Below are positions 10,158 through 22,002 of a stretch of 64,000 nt of DNA, in pieces (position 1 is the stretch's first letter; each line of letters begins with the position of its first letter). The stretch is taken from the NCBI GenBank assembly GCA_020002185.1, contig CM034533.1:71344003-71408002 (forward strand), given 5' to 3'. The notes beneath the pieces were generated by a model. It was not told the origin of the DNA. It did not search any database and saw only the letters and a program-made list of their open reading frames with translations. Position numbers and translations under genes: made by a program. The DNA comes from Paraescarpia echinospica (lineage: Eukaryota; Annelida; Polychaeta; Sabellida; Siboglinidae).

Positions 10158-13100
10158 TATGATTCACAGCTGTGGGGTGTACCATCTAGCCACTGTAAGA
10201 GTGCAGTGAGTTTTATACTTCACAGCTGTGGGGTGTACCATCTAGCCACTGTAAGAGTGCAGTGAGTTTTATACTTCACAACTGTGGGGTGTACTATCTA
10301 GCCACTGTAAGAGTGCAGTGAGTTTTATACTTCACAGCTGTGGGGTGTACCATCTAGCCACTGTAAGAGTGCAGTGAGTTTTATACTTCACAACTGTGGG
10401 GTGTACTATCTAGCCACTGTAAGAGTGCAGTGAGTTTTATACTTCACAGCTGTGGGGTGTACTATCTAGCCACTGTAAGAGTGCAGTGAGTTTTATACTT
10501 CACAGCTGTGGGGTGTACTATCTAGCCACTGTAAGAGTGCAGTGAGTTTTATACTTCACAGCTGTGGGGTGTATTATCTAGTCACTGTAAGAGTGCAGTG
10601 AGTTTTATACTTCACAGCTGTGGGGTGTACTATCTAGCCACAGTAAGAGTGCAGTGAGTTTTATACTTCACAGCTGTGGGGTGTACCATCTAGCCACTGT
10701 AAGAGTGCAGTGAGTTTTATACCTCACAGCTGTGGGGTGTATTATCTAGACACTGTAAGAGTGCAGTGAGTTTTATACTTCACAGCTGTGGGGTGTACTA
10801 TCTAGCCACTGTAAGAGTGCAATGAGTTGTATATTTCACAGCTATGGGGTGTACTATCTAGCCACTGTAAGAGTGCAATGAGTTGTATGCTTCACAGCTG
10901 TGGGGTGTACCATCTAGCCACTGTAAGAGTGCAATGAGTTTTATACTTCACAGCTGTGGGGTGTACTATCTAGCCACTGTAAGAGTGCAATGAGTTTTAT
11001 ACTTCACAGCTGTGGGATGTACTATCTAGCCACTGTAAGAGTGCAATGAGTTGTATACTTCACAGCTGTGGGGTGTACTATCTAGCCACTGTAAGAGTGC
11101 AGTGAGTTTTATACTCCACAGCTGTGGGGTGTACTATCTAGCCACTGTAAGAGTGCAATGAGTTGTATACTTCACAGCTGTGGGGTGTACTATCTAGCCA
11201 CTGTAAGAGTGCAGTGAGTTTTATACTTCACAGCTGTGGGGTGTACTATCTAGCCACTGTAAGAGTGCAGTGAGTTTTATACTTCACAGCTGTGGGGTGT
11301 ACCATCTAGCCACTGTAAGAGTGCAATGAGTTGTATACTTCACAACTGTGGGGTGTACCATCTAGCCACTGTAAGAGTGCAATGAGTTTTATACTTCACA
11401 GCTGTGGGGTGTACTATCTAGCCACTGTAAGAGTGCAGTGAGTTTTATACTTCACAGCTGAGGGGTGTACCATCTAGCCACTGTAAGAGTGCAGTGAGTT
11501 TTATACTTCACAGCTGTGGGGTGTACTATCTAGCCACTGTAAGAGTGCAGTGAGTTTTATACTTCACAGCTGTGGGGTGTATTATCTAGTCACTGTAAGA
11601 GTGCAGTGAGTTTTATACTTCACAGCTGTGGGGTGTACTATCTAGCCACAGTAAGAGTGCAGTGAGTTTTATACTTCACAGCTGTGGGGTGTACCATCTA
11701 GTCACTGTAAGAGTGCAGTGAGTTTTATACTTCACAGCTGTGGGGTGTACCATCTAGCCACTGTAAGAGTGCAGTGAGTTTTATACCTCACAGCTGTGGG
11801 GTGTACTATCTAGCCACTGTAAGAGTGCAATGAGTTGTATGCTTCACAGCTGTGGGGTGTACCATCTAGCCACTGTAAGAGTGCAATGAGTTTTATACTT
11901 CACAGCTGTGGGGTGTACCATCTAGCCACTGTAAGAGTGCAATGAGTTTTATACTTCACAGCTGTGGGGTGTACTATCTAGCCACTGTAAGAGTGCAATG
12001 AGTTTTATACTCCACAGCTGTGGGGTGTACTATCTAGCCACTGTAAGAGTGCAATGAGTTGTATACTCCACAGCTGTGGGGTGTACTATCTAGCCACTGT
12101 AAGAGTGCAGTGAGTTTTATACTTCACAGCTGTGGGGTGTACTATCTAGCCACTGTAAGAGTGCAGTGAGTTTTATACTTCACAGCTGTGGGGTGTACCA
12201 TCTAGCCACTATAAGAGTGCAATGAGTTGTATACTTCACAACTGTGGGGTGTACCATCTAGCCACTGTAAGAGTGCAATGAGTTTTATACTTCACAGCTG
12301 AGGGGTGTACCATCTAGCCACTGTAAGAGTGCAGTGAGTTTTATACTTCACAGCTGTGGGGTGTACCATCTAGCCACTGTAAGAGTGCAATGAGTTTTAT
12401 ACTTCAAAGCTGAGGGGTGTACCATCTAGCCACTGTAAGAGTGCAGTGAGTTTTATACTTCACAGCTGTGGGGTGTACCATCTAGCCACTGTAAGAGTGC
12501 AGTGAGTTTTATACTTCACAGCTGTGGGGTGTACCATCTAGCCACTGTAAGAGTGCAGTGAGTGTTATACTTCACAGCTGTGGGGTGTACTATCTAGCCA
12601 CTGTAAGAGTGCAGTGAGTTTTATACTTCACAGCTGTGGGGTGTACCATCTAGCCACTGTAAGAGTGCAGTGAGTTTTATACTTCACAGCTGTGGGGTGT
12701 ACTATCTAGCCACTGTAAGAGTGCAGTGAGTTTTATACTTCACAGCTGTGGGGTGTACCATCTAGCCACTGTAAGAATGCAGTGAGTTTTATACTTCACA
12801 GCTGTGGGGTGTACCATCTAGCCACTGTAAGAGTGTAGTGAGTTTTATACTTCACAGCTGTGGGGTATACTATCTAGCCACTGTAAGAGTGCAGTGAGTT
12901 TCATACTTCACAGCTGTGGGGTGTACTGTCTGGCCACTGTAAGAGTGCAGTGAGTTTTATACTTCACAGCTGTGGGGTATACCATCTAGCCACTGTAAGA
13001 GTGCAGTGAGTTTTATACTTCACAGCTGTGGGGTGTACTGTCTAGCCACTGTAAGAGTGCAGTGAGTTTTATACTTCACAGCTGTGGGATGTACCATCTA

Positions 13101-13639
13101 GCCACTGTAAGAGTGCAGTGAGTTTTATACTTTACAGCTGTGGAGTGTACCATCTAGCCACTGTAAGAATGCAGTGAGTTTTATACTTCACAGCTGTGGG
13201 GTGTACCATCTAGCCACTGTAAGAGTGCAGTGAGTTTTATACTTCACAGCTGTGGGGTATACTATCTAGCCACTGTAAGAGTGCAGTGAGTTTTATACTT
13301 CACAGCTGTGGGGTGTACCATCTAGCCACTGTAAGAGTGCAGTGAGTTGTATACTTCACAGCTGTGGGGTGTACCATCTAGGCACTGTAAGAGTGCAGTG
13401 AGTTGTATGATTCACAGCTGTGGGGTGTACTGTCTAGCCACTGTAAGAGTGCAGTGAGTTTTATACTTCACAGCTGTGGGGTGTACCATCTAGCCACTGT
13501 AAGAGTGCAGTGAGTGTTATACTTCACAGCTGTGGGGTGTACTATCTAGCCACTGTAAGAGTGCAGTGAGTTTTATACTTCACAGCTGTGGGTTGTACCA
13601 TCTAGCCACTGTAAGAGTGCAGTGAGTTTTCATTTGCAG
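10158..13639. repeat. 56-bp minisatellite ending at a 3' splice site
   Basis: About 62 head-to-tail copies of a 56-base unit fill most of this intron. Typical parts are GCTGTGGGGTGTACCATC, TAGCCACTGTAAGAGTGCAG and TGAGTTTTATACTTCACA. Copies differ by a few substitutions and contain higher-order groups. Each unit holds TTTTATACTTCACAG, a pyrimidine tract plus AG. The last unit runs straight into TTTTCATTTGCAG, the true acceptor of the next helicase exon. Confidence 0.97.
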
Positions 13640-13689
13640 CTTGGAAGGTTCACCAAACTCAAATCTGCTGTCATTCTCGGTGGAGATAG
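13640..13689 (+). pseudogene. DDX54: DDX54-like helicase, exon after motif Ia
   Basis: The 50-base exon encodes LGRFTKLKSAVILGGDR, matching the DDX54 stretch that follows motif Ia (LGKFTGLKTALILGGDR in vertebrates). It is bordered by TTTGCAG and GTGAGA. It continues the previous exon in phase 0. The next expected exon, with the DEAD box, was not found in the window. The gene copy therefore ends here or continues only after a disruption. Confidence 0.75.
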
Positions 13690-13918
13690 GTGAGATCTAC
13701 ACTCCTACAGCCACCTCACAATTAAGATCACCACAAGACAGTTCCAAATTATTGCTGTGAGAGTAAAGTATAGGAAACAAAGACGGGGGCGGGGGCAGTG
13801 CACACAGAGCATTCTAACAATTTCTGCAGTGTCTAATTGAACTGCAAAACAGACTGTCTGTGCGAGCACAATGAGAGAAGACCTACACCATCTGATCCAG
13901 CACACTTGACAGGACACA
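13690..13918. other. Non-coding, nothing recognised
   Basis: Short unique sequence between the helicase exon and the CCTG repeat. Confidence 0.4.
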
Positions 13919-14072
<154 letters not shown>

Positions 14073-14604
14073 TCATATGAGTGAACATGGGCTAACTCAT
14101 ATGTACATGACTGCAAATTCACCCCAGTGACCAGTGACAACGACGATAATTCTGAAAAGTTCACTCTACATTTACTGCCGAAAAAAGTAAGTTTTTACCT
14201 ATTTTTTATTTTAATTCTGTCATGCATGCCGGGTAAGCGCCATGACCAGAACATTTGCCAAAATTACTGCAATGTATTCTCTCATTGTTCACACTGTGTG
14301 GCTCAAGGCTGACATGATCGACTGTTACACAAAGGCTATTATGGCAGAGATGGGAAGCATCCAGTCCTGCTTGTAAGATTGTTGTACGGTGGTGCAGCCT
14401 GTAGCTCAAATGATGAGTGGTTATAATATGTCTATTGCCATGTGCAAATTTACAATTAAGCCTGTTCACAATAAACACTTTCGGTTTGTTGACATATATG
14501 TATTTTCAGTAATTTTTACCAAATATTTCACACAAAACGCTTCTTCCATAACTTTGCAATGACCAGATGACGAGTGTGTTTCCATTGCCAGGGACCTTTG
14601 ATTG

Positions 14605-15021
14605 GGCTCAATACACATTGGTGACCATATTAACGTTTTGTCTGATTATAAGAAAACGTGACCTACAAAATTTCTTAAACTTCTTACCTGCTGTTATCAT
14701 CATCTCATTGACAAGCTGGTTGAGTTTAGTCAAAATCTATTATTTCTAGCTCTCGTCAAATGCCTGTATGTGTGACACCATTCAATATTTACGAATGCCA
14801 TCAAAGAGTCAAACAGGCAAATTTATGCCTAATATCCTTCTGCTTAATGGTATTCAAATCATCTCGAAATCCACCATTTTACAGACAATTCTAAAATCAC
14901 ACCTGGAAATCTGACTACTCAAATGCCCTTATGTCAGAGCAGGTGAATTAAAAAAATTATAATTTCTTAAAAATACATTGCACCTTTTCGAAACAGGAAG
15001 TCTAACTGTATCGTGAGCCCA
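14605..15021 (-). mobile_element. 455-bp MITE family, diverged copy
   Basis: The reverse complement aligns with 39448-39902 along most of its length. Shared blocks include AACGTTTTGTCTGATTATAA, CTGTTATCATCATCTCATTG and AGGAAGTCTAACT. Ends read GGGCTCA and TGAGCCC in place of GGGGTCA and TGACCCC. It has many substitutions and a few deletions, so it is older than the other two complete copies. No target duplication is evident. Confidence 0.75.
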
Positions 15022-15917
15022 AATAGACATGGCAATTTTGGAGAAAAATGTTCAAACCAACATATTTTATAGGCACCAATTACTATCACTCTGCAATTTT
15101 ATTGTTGGTAATCCATCCACGTGTGTTTTTGTTTTATGCACATTTCAAAGGTGCCACCAAACGTGGCAAGGCATCAGAAAATTCAACACTTCACTGTTGG
15201 ACAATTTGTAATCCAACACGACTCTACATGGTACACTCATTCTCAGGTGGCACATATGAACTCCTAGACTGAACTTAGACATTGTTTAGTACATTAAATA
15301 TGCACGGTAGTGACTTAGACAGATGAGTATTTGTAAATAAAATGTCACATTACATTAGATGTATAGAGAGAGAGATAGTAGCAATGTAGGTGTAAATTAA
15401 TTTATTAGCCGTACCCGTCAGTCTAAGTATGTAGCTCACAGTCAAACTGTATCTTGCATTACAGATTTGCAACTCGTAGTAACTCATATTTAATAGTGAT
15501 ATATAATATCTCTAGTTGGTTACCACTGACCATTGTAACAGGAATATTGAGCAACTAAAGTCAAGTCAACAAATAGAGACAGACAATCAGAATGGAAACA
15601 GTAAGTTATAATGCCTTTTGATTATTCCTCTTTGCAGGTTCATCCCGTGACCGAACTATTGGACTAAATCTGAAGAGACCCTTGTACCTTAGGGGTGTTG
15701 ACTTCTTAGGCAGTTGACTGATTATATGAGTATAAGTAAACATTTTTTGTTAGGCTATTGTCAGTATATGAAGAAAACACTTCTTAGGCAACTGAATGAA
15801 TATGAGCAAACTATGTTTTAGATAAATGGCTGAATTTGAGCAACTAATTTGAATGAATATGGAAAAGCCTTGTGTGCTCACAGTAGACAGAACATGAACA
15901 AGAGTTGTGTGTTTCAG
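15022..15917. other. Non-coding, nothing recognised
   Basis: AT-rich sequence with no supported exon or repeat until the acceptor of the EGF-like exon. Confidence 0.45.
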
Positions 15918-16051
15918 GCACTAACTGTGAAGTACAACTCAGCATCTGTATCACAAACAACCCATGTGAGAATAGGGGTGTTAGTGAGGCTGTGAGAAAC
16001 TCGTACATCTGTAAATGCCCCAGGGCTACAGTGGCGCCACCTGTACAGAGA
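15918..16051 (+). pseudogene. Degenerate EGF-like exon
   Basis: The exon follows TGTGTTTCAG and is followed by GTAAGT. It reads GTNCE and then ITNNPCENRG and SYICKCP, which is the spacing of an EGF-like repeat: the end of one repeat, then CxxNPCxNxG and YxCxCP. The third cysteine is replaced by serine (GVS for GVC), and the terminal GxxC is missing. The length is not a multiple of three, so it lacks the symmetric phase 1-1 of normal EGF exons. It may be a relic of an extracellular gene. No neighbouring EGF exon was found. Confidence 0.5.
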
Positions 16052-16168
16052 GTAAGTCTTGTGTTTGTCGATAGTGGGATAATGATCAACTGATTGCTGG
16101 AACGGTACTAAAATGCGTCAAAGCATCACTACAAATCCTTTGGTCCTCTGTATATTATATTTGTAGAA

Positions 16169-16512
16169 CTTAGTGGCACAGTGACTAGAGCAATTGACTC
16201 ACAATCGAGAGAACACGGGTTCAAATCCTGTGCTGCAGTGTCAAATCTTTGACAAGTTCGTTCACTCTACATTGCTCCAGTTCATTCAGCTGTTTGAATG
16301 AGTACCTGGCTATTAACAGTGGTGGATGGTTGTGTACAAAGTCTATGCATTAATTGCAGCATTATTGAATGTTTTCCAGAGAAGTCGAGATGGTGTTTGA
16401 TTGAACAGGTCTGCCAGTGAGTAAAGTGTAAAGTCCTTTGACCAGTTGTAATGACTGGATACTGTGCTGTATAAGAACTTACCTTTTTATTTTGTTATGG
16501 ATAAATGAATTA
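16169..16512 (+). mobile_element. tRNA-derived SINE
   Basis: The head has an A box-like TGGCACAGTGACTAGAGC (16174-16191) and a B box GGTTCAAATCC (16218-16228) at tRNA spacing, so it carries an internal pol III promoter. No acceptor-stem pairing supports a real tRNA. About 280 bp of non-tRNA body follow. A second copy of the body lies near 41471-41590, which supports a dispersed family. Confidence 0.75.
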
Positions 16513-16530
16513 TATAAAAACATACATTGG

Positions 16531-19500
16531 GGGGGGGTTTGCTTATCCATTTCCGGACGTTGAAGCCTTGATGGATTGTCTATAGACAGCTCTTTTGTTT
16601 GCAAGTCTCCCCACTCGCCAGACGTCGGCTCTCATCCATTCCTCTATGTCCTTCCCCCATTGTCTCCTAGGTCTTCCTCTGCTTCTTCTGCCTTCCACTT
16701 TTCCTTCCATTATTAGTATCTCTAGAGACTGATGCCTTTTCACAATGGCCTAAACTTAATTTCTGTTTCTTTACAAAGTTCAATAAAGTCCCGGGTACAA
16801 CACCAAGCTCATCTGCGATGGATTCGTTAGTTCTGTGTTCAGTCCACGAAACTCGTAATATCTTTCTATAACACTTGTTTTCAAATGCATTTATATGTTT
16901 AGTAATGTTCTTATTAAGAGTCCAGGTTTCGCATCCATATGTAGCCGTTGGAAATATGCAAACTCGGATAATTCATAGTTTCATATCTTTGTTTGTTGCT
17001 TTCCACAGCTTCTTCATCTCGGTCAACTTTTTACTCTCCATTGATACCTCCACTTGATCTCTTTCATCCCATCTCCATCCGCTTCTATCAGTGACCCCAG
17101 ATATTCAAAACTTTCCACTCGTTCTATTTCCTCGCCATCTACTGTGACTTCTGATGGTTCTCGACATCCCTTCACATCCATAATCTTAGTTTTCTTTACG
17201 TTTAATTTCAATCCTTTCATCTCGCTGTGTTCTTTAACAGTAGTTATCAGTTTATCCAATCCCTCTTTTGTATCGGATATTAACGCTGTGTCATCGGCAT
17301 ATCTCAATTCATATATCTCCTGTCCATTCACTTTCAGTCCATTAAAAAACTTGCTTCTCGTGTCAGTCTCGACTTCTCTCATGATATTCTCTGTGTATAG
17401 ACTGAATAGGTGGGGGGACAAAATGCACCCCTGTCTCACTCCCTTGCCGACTGGGAACCAATCTGTGGTACCACACTCTAATCTCACTGCAGACTGTTGT
17501 CCAACATATAAATTTTGGATAAGTGATGTAATTTTCTAGTCAAATCCCATGTGTATCAAGGTTTTCCAAAGTTGTTGATGTCTAACATTATCAAATGCTT
17601 TTGAATAATCTATGAAACAGATCCTAAGGTCATGGTTGAATTCTTTGTATTTCTGAATTAACATCTTCAGGTTGAAAATGTGATCTCTTGTTCCTCTTCC
17701 AGTCCGGAAACCAGCTTGTGTTCTGTTGGGATATAGTCCTGTGGTTTGAGCATTCTTGTATATATCACCTTTTTTCGGTATTGGTATAAGGATGGTCATT
17801 TCCAGTCCATGGGCCATGTTCCACTTCTCCATATTTTCTTGCATAATGTGTGATAGATATCCCCGCCTGCTTCTCCACTTGCTCTTATTAGCTCTGCAGT
17901 GATGTCATCAGTGCCAGGTGATTTTCCATCTTTTAGACTTTTTATTGCCCACTCCACCTCTGAATGCGAAGGCTCAAGTTCATCTTCTGGTTCTGTCCTC
18001 TCTCTGCCTTCATCCATGTCTACCTCTTCTGTTTCTTCTTTCTTAAACATGCTTTCACAATATTGCTTCCATCTTTCAAGTATGTTATCGCTTTCTGTCA
18101 GAGTCATGCCCATTTCATCTTTAATAACGCCAAGTCTAAGGTTGAAAGACTGTGTCATAGACTTGATTTCCTCGAACATACTGCGACTATCGTTCCTTCT
18201 CATACATAGTTTTATCTTTTCGCATTTCTTCTCTAGATATTTCTTCTTGTCTTCCTTACACATTCGTTTAATTATCTTGCACTTCTCTCTGTATTTCTCA
18301 TGATAATTCTCACTCATTTCTTTGTTCTTCTTTAACTCTTTCCTTTCGTCAATCATCTGCAGTGTGTCTTTGCTTATCCATGGTTGTTTTTGTCTCCTCT
18401 TTTTAGTGAAGTGTTTGTCAGCTGATTCCATAATGATGTTCCTAATTTCTACTGCCAACTCCTCTGGTTCCTTCTCGTCAGCCACTGTCTGTAATACTCC
18501 GAAACGGTTCATAACCTCTACTCGGTATCCTTCTTTGATATCACTGACGTCATACCTCACTATCTCTTTCCCTCTCTTCATCTTTCTTAATTTTATCGCA
18601 ATCTTGGCGCTTAGCAGTTCATGGTCAGAGCCACAATCGGCTCCTGGTAATGTCTTTGCATTAAACACAGACGTCCTCCATTGTTTTGGTATCAGTATAA
18701 AGTCGATTTGATTTCTGTTCCGACCATCTGGTGTTGCCCAAGTGTACAGTCTTCTTTGATGTTGTTTGAAGAAAGTATTGGTGATCATCAGTTCATTCTC
18801 TATGATAAACTCAACAAGTCTATCTCCTCTCCCATTTCTCTCGCCTAGTCCATATTTCCCGATATTTCCATTTTCTTCTTCGTTTTGACAACTGCCAACT
18901 TTTGCATTGAAATCGCCCATCAGTACTACCATGTCTCTCCTGTTTACCTCGTCAACTGTTCATTGCAGTGTATCATAAAACGCTTCTATTACATCGTCGT
19001 CTGCAGTGCTCGTTGGTGCATAAATTTGAATACATGTTATATTCGTGGGTTTTGCTCGTATTCGTATAGTAATAATTCTGTCATTGACCGGATTGTATCC
19101 TAATAGTGCATTTTCAGTTTTCTTTGACAGATAGAACGCAACACCACTTATCCCTGACTTAGTTGCTCCTGAGTATATAAACTTTCCTCCTGAATCCGGG
19201 CGAAAGTGTCCTTGTCCGGCCAACCTGTGTTCCGCAATCCCTAATATGTCTACCCCATATCTTTCTGCTTCCGATGTTACCATTTGTAGTGTTCCATGAC
19301 TCGTTTTTCTGATGTTCCATGTTGCCACACGGATTTTCCCTTTTAGCTTTTTGTTGCTGGTTTTACCTCCCGCACAGTCGGGCATACTACCGTCATCAGC
19401 TCTGGTGTTACTTCCAACATCTCCAAGTTCTTCCCCAGTATGTGTCATCCTATCCAACCTGGGGGGCTCACCACTAGGACCTCTCTTACTGTCTGTATTC

Positions 19501-19880
19501 TACATCAAGGTTTCTTGGGCTAATACAGCGGTAATTACCCACTGGTTTCCGCTGGTTTGTGTATGGTTATCTCCATTATTCTTTGACTAAAAAGTCTTGC
19601 ACCGCAGGACAACGGGTCACCGGTCCTTCCATATGCATCTTGGTAGGTACCTTGTAGCCTGGTGAAAGGCTGTTGCTGTTTCGCATTTGTAGCCGGGGGT
19701 GTAGCCAATCGGCTGGCTGCCTACTCCTCCGAGACAGTCTTTGTGTACTGAGGGCAGACGTCCCTCGACTCAATAGGCATTAGCCTACAAGCCTTACTCA
19801 TGTAGTTTTGCTGGTCAGCCGAGACCATTGCCCGGGGTGTGGCCACTGTCGTACACTAGCAGTTCCTAGGAGCCATACAT
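16531..19880 (-). mobile_element. RTE-like non-LTR retrotransposon, nearly full length
   Basis: The minus strand carries an apurinic-type endonuclease followed by a reverse transcriptase, with a short C-terminal tail (WGKDIEEWMRADVWRVG) close to the 3' end at about 16540. About 400 bases of probable 5' UTR lie beyond 19460. RTE elements move by target-primed reverse transcription. It is inactive: the single ORF is broken by a stop and frameshifts. A 3' fragment of the same family lies at 47000-47325 on the other strand. Confidence 0.85.
16543..19457 (-). pseudogene. RTE-like endonuclease/reverse transcriptase, broken
   Basis: Read from 19457 leftward, the endonuclease begins KIRVATWNIRKTSHG and includes EHRLAG, IYAPTS, MGDFNAKVG and GSDHELL, which are the catalytic blocks of APE-type nucleases. 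The RT domain has SPGTDDITAELI, FRTGRGTRDHIF, IDYSKAFDNV, GVRQGCILSPHLF and the active site YADDTAL near 17250. A TGA interrupts the endonuclease near 18957. Frameshifts lie near 17820 and 17500, and another break separates the RT from the C-terminal block at 16543-16743. Such genes are often misannotated as craniofacial development protein 2. The order and length fit an RTE ORF2. Confidence 0.88.
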
Positions 19881-20384
19881 GAGCTAGATAGACTGTGGGA
19901 ACCAGTGGTTAGAGCCTCCACAGAAGTACATTAATATTTGAAAATTCCATTTTCCTGAAACAATGTCCAGATTCTAAGGTTTCCAGATTAGTGAGATTCA
20001 GATTAACGAGACTGCTGCAATGAACCTTCCAACATATCACGTTGTAGGCACATCCATTGGTTTGTCAGCTGGTTTCCGTGGCAACGGGTACGTAGAGATC
20101 TGCTGTGGCACGATCAGAAGCTCAGAAATGCATCCATGTTAAATGTAGCCCTTGGCTCACTGGGGGAATGTTGGGTTTATCTTAAAGTATTCAGCTAATG
20201 GCACAAAATGTGCAAATGGGTCTGTTGTTATGTTTTTCTAATTTAAGCCAATAATTGCATACTTGTCATGTGTCTTGTACTCTTGCACAGAATACCAGTG
20301 ATGTGTAAATATATTGATCAAATGCTTTGAATGCATTGTATATGCATACAATGCCATACATGCTTGCACATACGCACGCATAAG
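19881..20384. other. Non-coding, nothing recognised
   Basis: Sequence between the RTE 5' end and a CA repeat. No supported feature. Confidence 0.4.
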
Positions 20385-20433
20385 CATACACACGCACACA
20401 CACACACACGCACACACACACACACACACACAC
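20385..20433. repeat. (CA)n microsatellite
   Basis: A short imperfect ACAC/GCAC run just upstream of an exon acceptor. Confidence 0.95.
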
Positions 20434-20467
20434 ATGTATAATAGCATATCATATTATGTTATAACAG

Positions 20468-20650
20468 AAGTCGAACGCTCTGAAGGCTCGCTATAACAAG
20501 CAGTCTATAGGTGTCAGTCAGCACTCGCTCAACAAATAACAACTCCTCTGTACAAGCCTGATGGTGCCATCTACTGGCAAGTCTGTCATCATAAACGGGA
20601 AACTGAGCAACAAGATAATGCCCCAGCCCAACAAAGGTAGAGTGATAGAG
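20468..20650 (+). pseudogene. IP3R-like exon 1, reading frame broken
   Basis: A 183-base exon with borders ATAACAG and GTATGTC and phase 0-0. It starts NALKARYNKQSIGVSQHSLNK and then meets TAA in frame near 20537. The end, NGKLSNKIMPQPNKGRVIE, is in the same frame. The middle reads best one frame over (TTPLYKPDGAIYWQ). This suggests two compensating indels. Assignment to the channel gene rests on position and phase; similarity of this exon alone is not clear. Confidence 0.5.
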
Positions 20651-21314
20651 GTATGTCTTCATATTGATGAACCATACCTGGAAATTTCACATAGTAATAT
20701 GTAGATATTGTTTAATATTTTTACTAAACTTCATCGAGCACTGTATGTATGGCACTTATAGTATATAACATATACATTGAAGCTCATTACTTTAGATGGC
20801 TATCTGGTTAAAATCTTATTATTTTTCACAATGCATAATGTTTAAATTGTATTAAACCCGATGACTACATAATATAATATCCCTGGATGTGTCAGACGCC
20901 ACTGCAAACAACCGAGGCCAGTTGGAAATGTCTCGCAACAAAAATATCAGATGAACGGAATAAAACTTTGGATGAGGTGACTGTCAAAGCCATGTCCTTT
21001 AATTCTTACAGTATTGCTACAGTCTGCATTATGAGATGTGCCACCATAGCAAGATTTTAGACAATATATTGTCTTTACTCGATCTCCGTAATTGTTTCTA
21101 TGTGTCTAGCTTTCTAAATATCAACCTGGTTGCAATTCAACACTCTAGGTTTCACTATGGTTTATTGGTGTAGTTATAAATCCACTTGATTCCTTCAAAG
21201 CATTCTTACTCATTGGTGCCTAAACCTCATAAGTCTCGTTGAAACTCTTGGAAGTGAGTCGGCATTCTGTCATGTACTCGTTTTCTTGTTATGTCCTTAA
21301 GATTTGCATCACAG
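20651..21314. other. Intron
   Basis: AT-rich intron without recognised elements. Confidence 0.5.
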
Positions 21315-21455
21315 AATCTCGATGACGAGAAGCTGACAGATCTAGTTCGCATGTCGATGGCAGACGGCGATCTTGACTACCATGATGACGGCTACATTGA
21401 AATAGTGCTGAAGATGATGGGACTGATGTGTTACAACCAAAACTCCATTCTTCAG
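21315..21455 (+). CDS. IP3R-like exon 2, RIH-associated region
   Basis: A 47-codon exon, phase 0-0, between TTGCATCACAG and GTGAGT. It encodes an acidic stretch (MADGDLDYHDDGYIE) and then VLKMMGLMCYNQNSILQ. The latter matches the RIH-associated motif of IP3 and ryanodine receptors, where a helix ends in CENHNxxLQ. The frame is clean. Confidence 0.65.
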
Positions 21456-21637
21456 GTGAGTGCACTGATCACAGCTATTACACAGATACAGACTGACACG
21501 CTTTTATTCTAAGTGGGAAAATCATCATATTTGGGCCCTTATATATGAAGAAGTTGTTCTCAAGACAAACAATGGTACATGTATAAATACCATTTGTTCA
21601 CGTTTGTAAACGTTGAAGAATAGATACTAGTCTTACT

Positions 21638-22002
21638 CCATGACTGTCTTTGTCAGGACTACCAGACAACATCAAGTCTTAGTTCATGACTGTCTTGTGA
21701 TTGTTTGTCAGGACTAATGGAGAGAACAGCCAGACAACATCAAGTCTTAGTTCATGACTGTCTTGTGATTGTTTGTCAGGACTAATGGAGAGAACAGCCA
21801 GACAACATCAAGTCTTAGTTCAGGACTGTCTTGTGATTGTTTGTCAGCACAACTTAAGGGAACAGCCAGAAAACATCAAGTCTTAGTTCATGACTGTCTT
21901 GTGATTGTTTGTCAGGACTGCTTGAGGGAACAGTCAGACAACATCAAGTCTTAGTTCATGACTGTCTTGTTATTGTTTGTCAGGACTATTTGAGGGAACA
22001 GT
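21638..22002. repeat. 68-bp tandem repeat, about five copies
   Basis: Units carry ACAACATCAAGTCTTAGTTC, ATGACTGTCTTGTGATTG and TTTGTCAGGACTAATGGAG. The block starts about 180 bases after the donor of exon 2 and passes directly into the 51-bp array: the last unit ends in GGAACAGTCAGTACAAAGG. Confidence 0.92.

Noticed and set aside
10158..13639. CRISPR-like array
   Set aside because: The units are continuous 56-bp tandem repeats without unique spacers, in a eukaryotic intron. The same holds for the 51- and 35-bp arrays.
14127..14190. Short exon between CACCCCAG and GTAAGT (SDNDDNSEKFTLHLLPKK)
   Set aside because: Consensus borders, but no family match and no neighbour exon with compatible phase; kept out as too weak.
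16169..16245. A functional tRNA gene
   Set aside because: Box A and B are present, but the ends do not form an acceptor stem and a SINE body follows.
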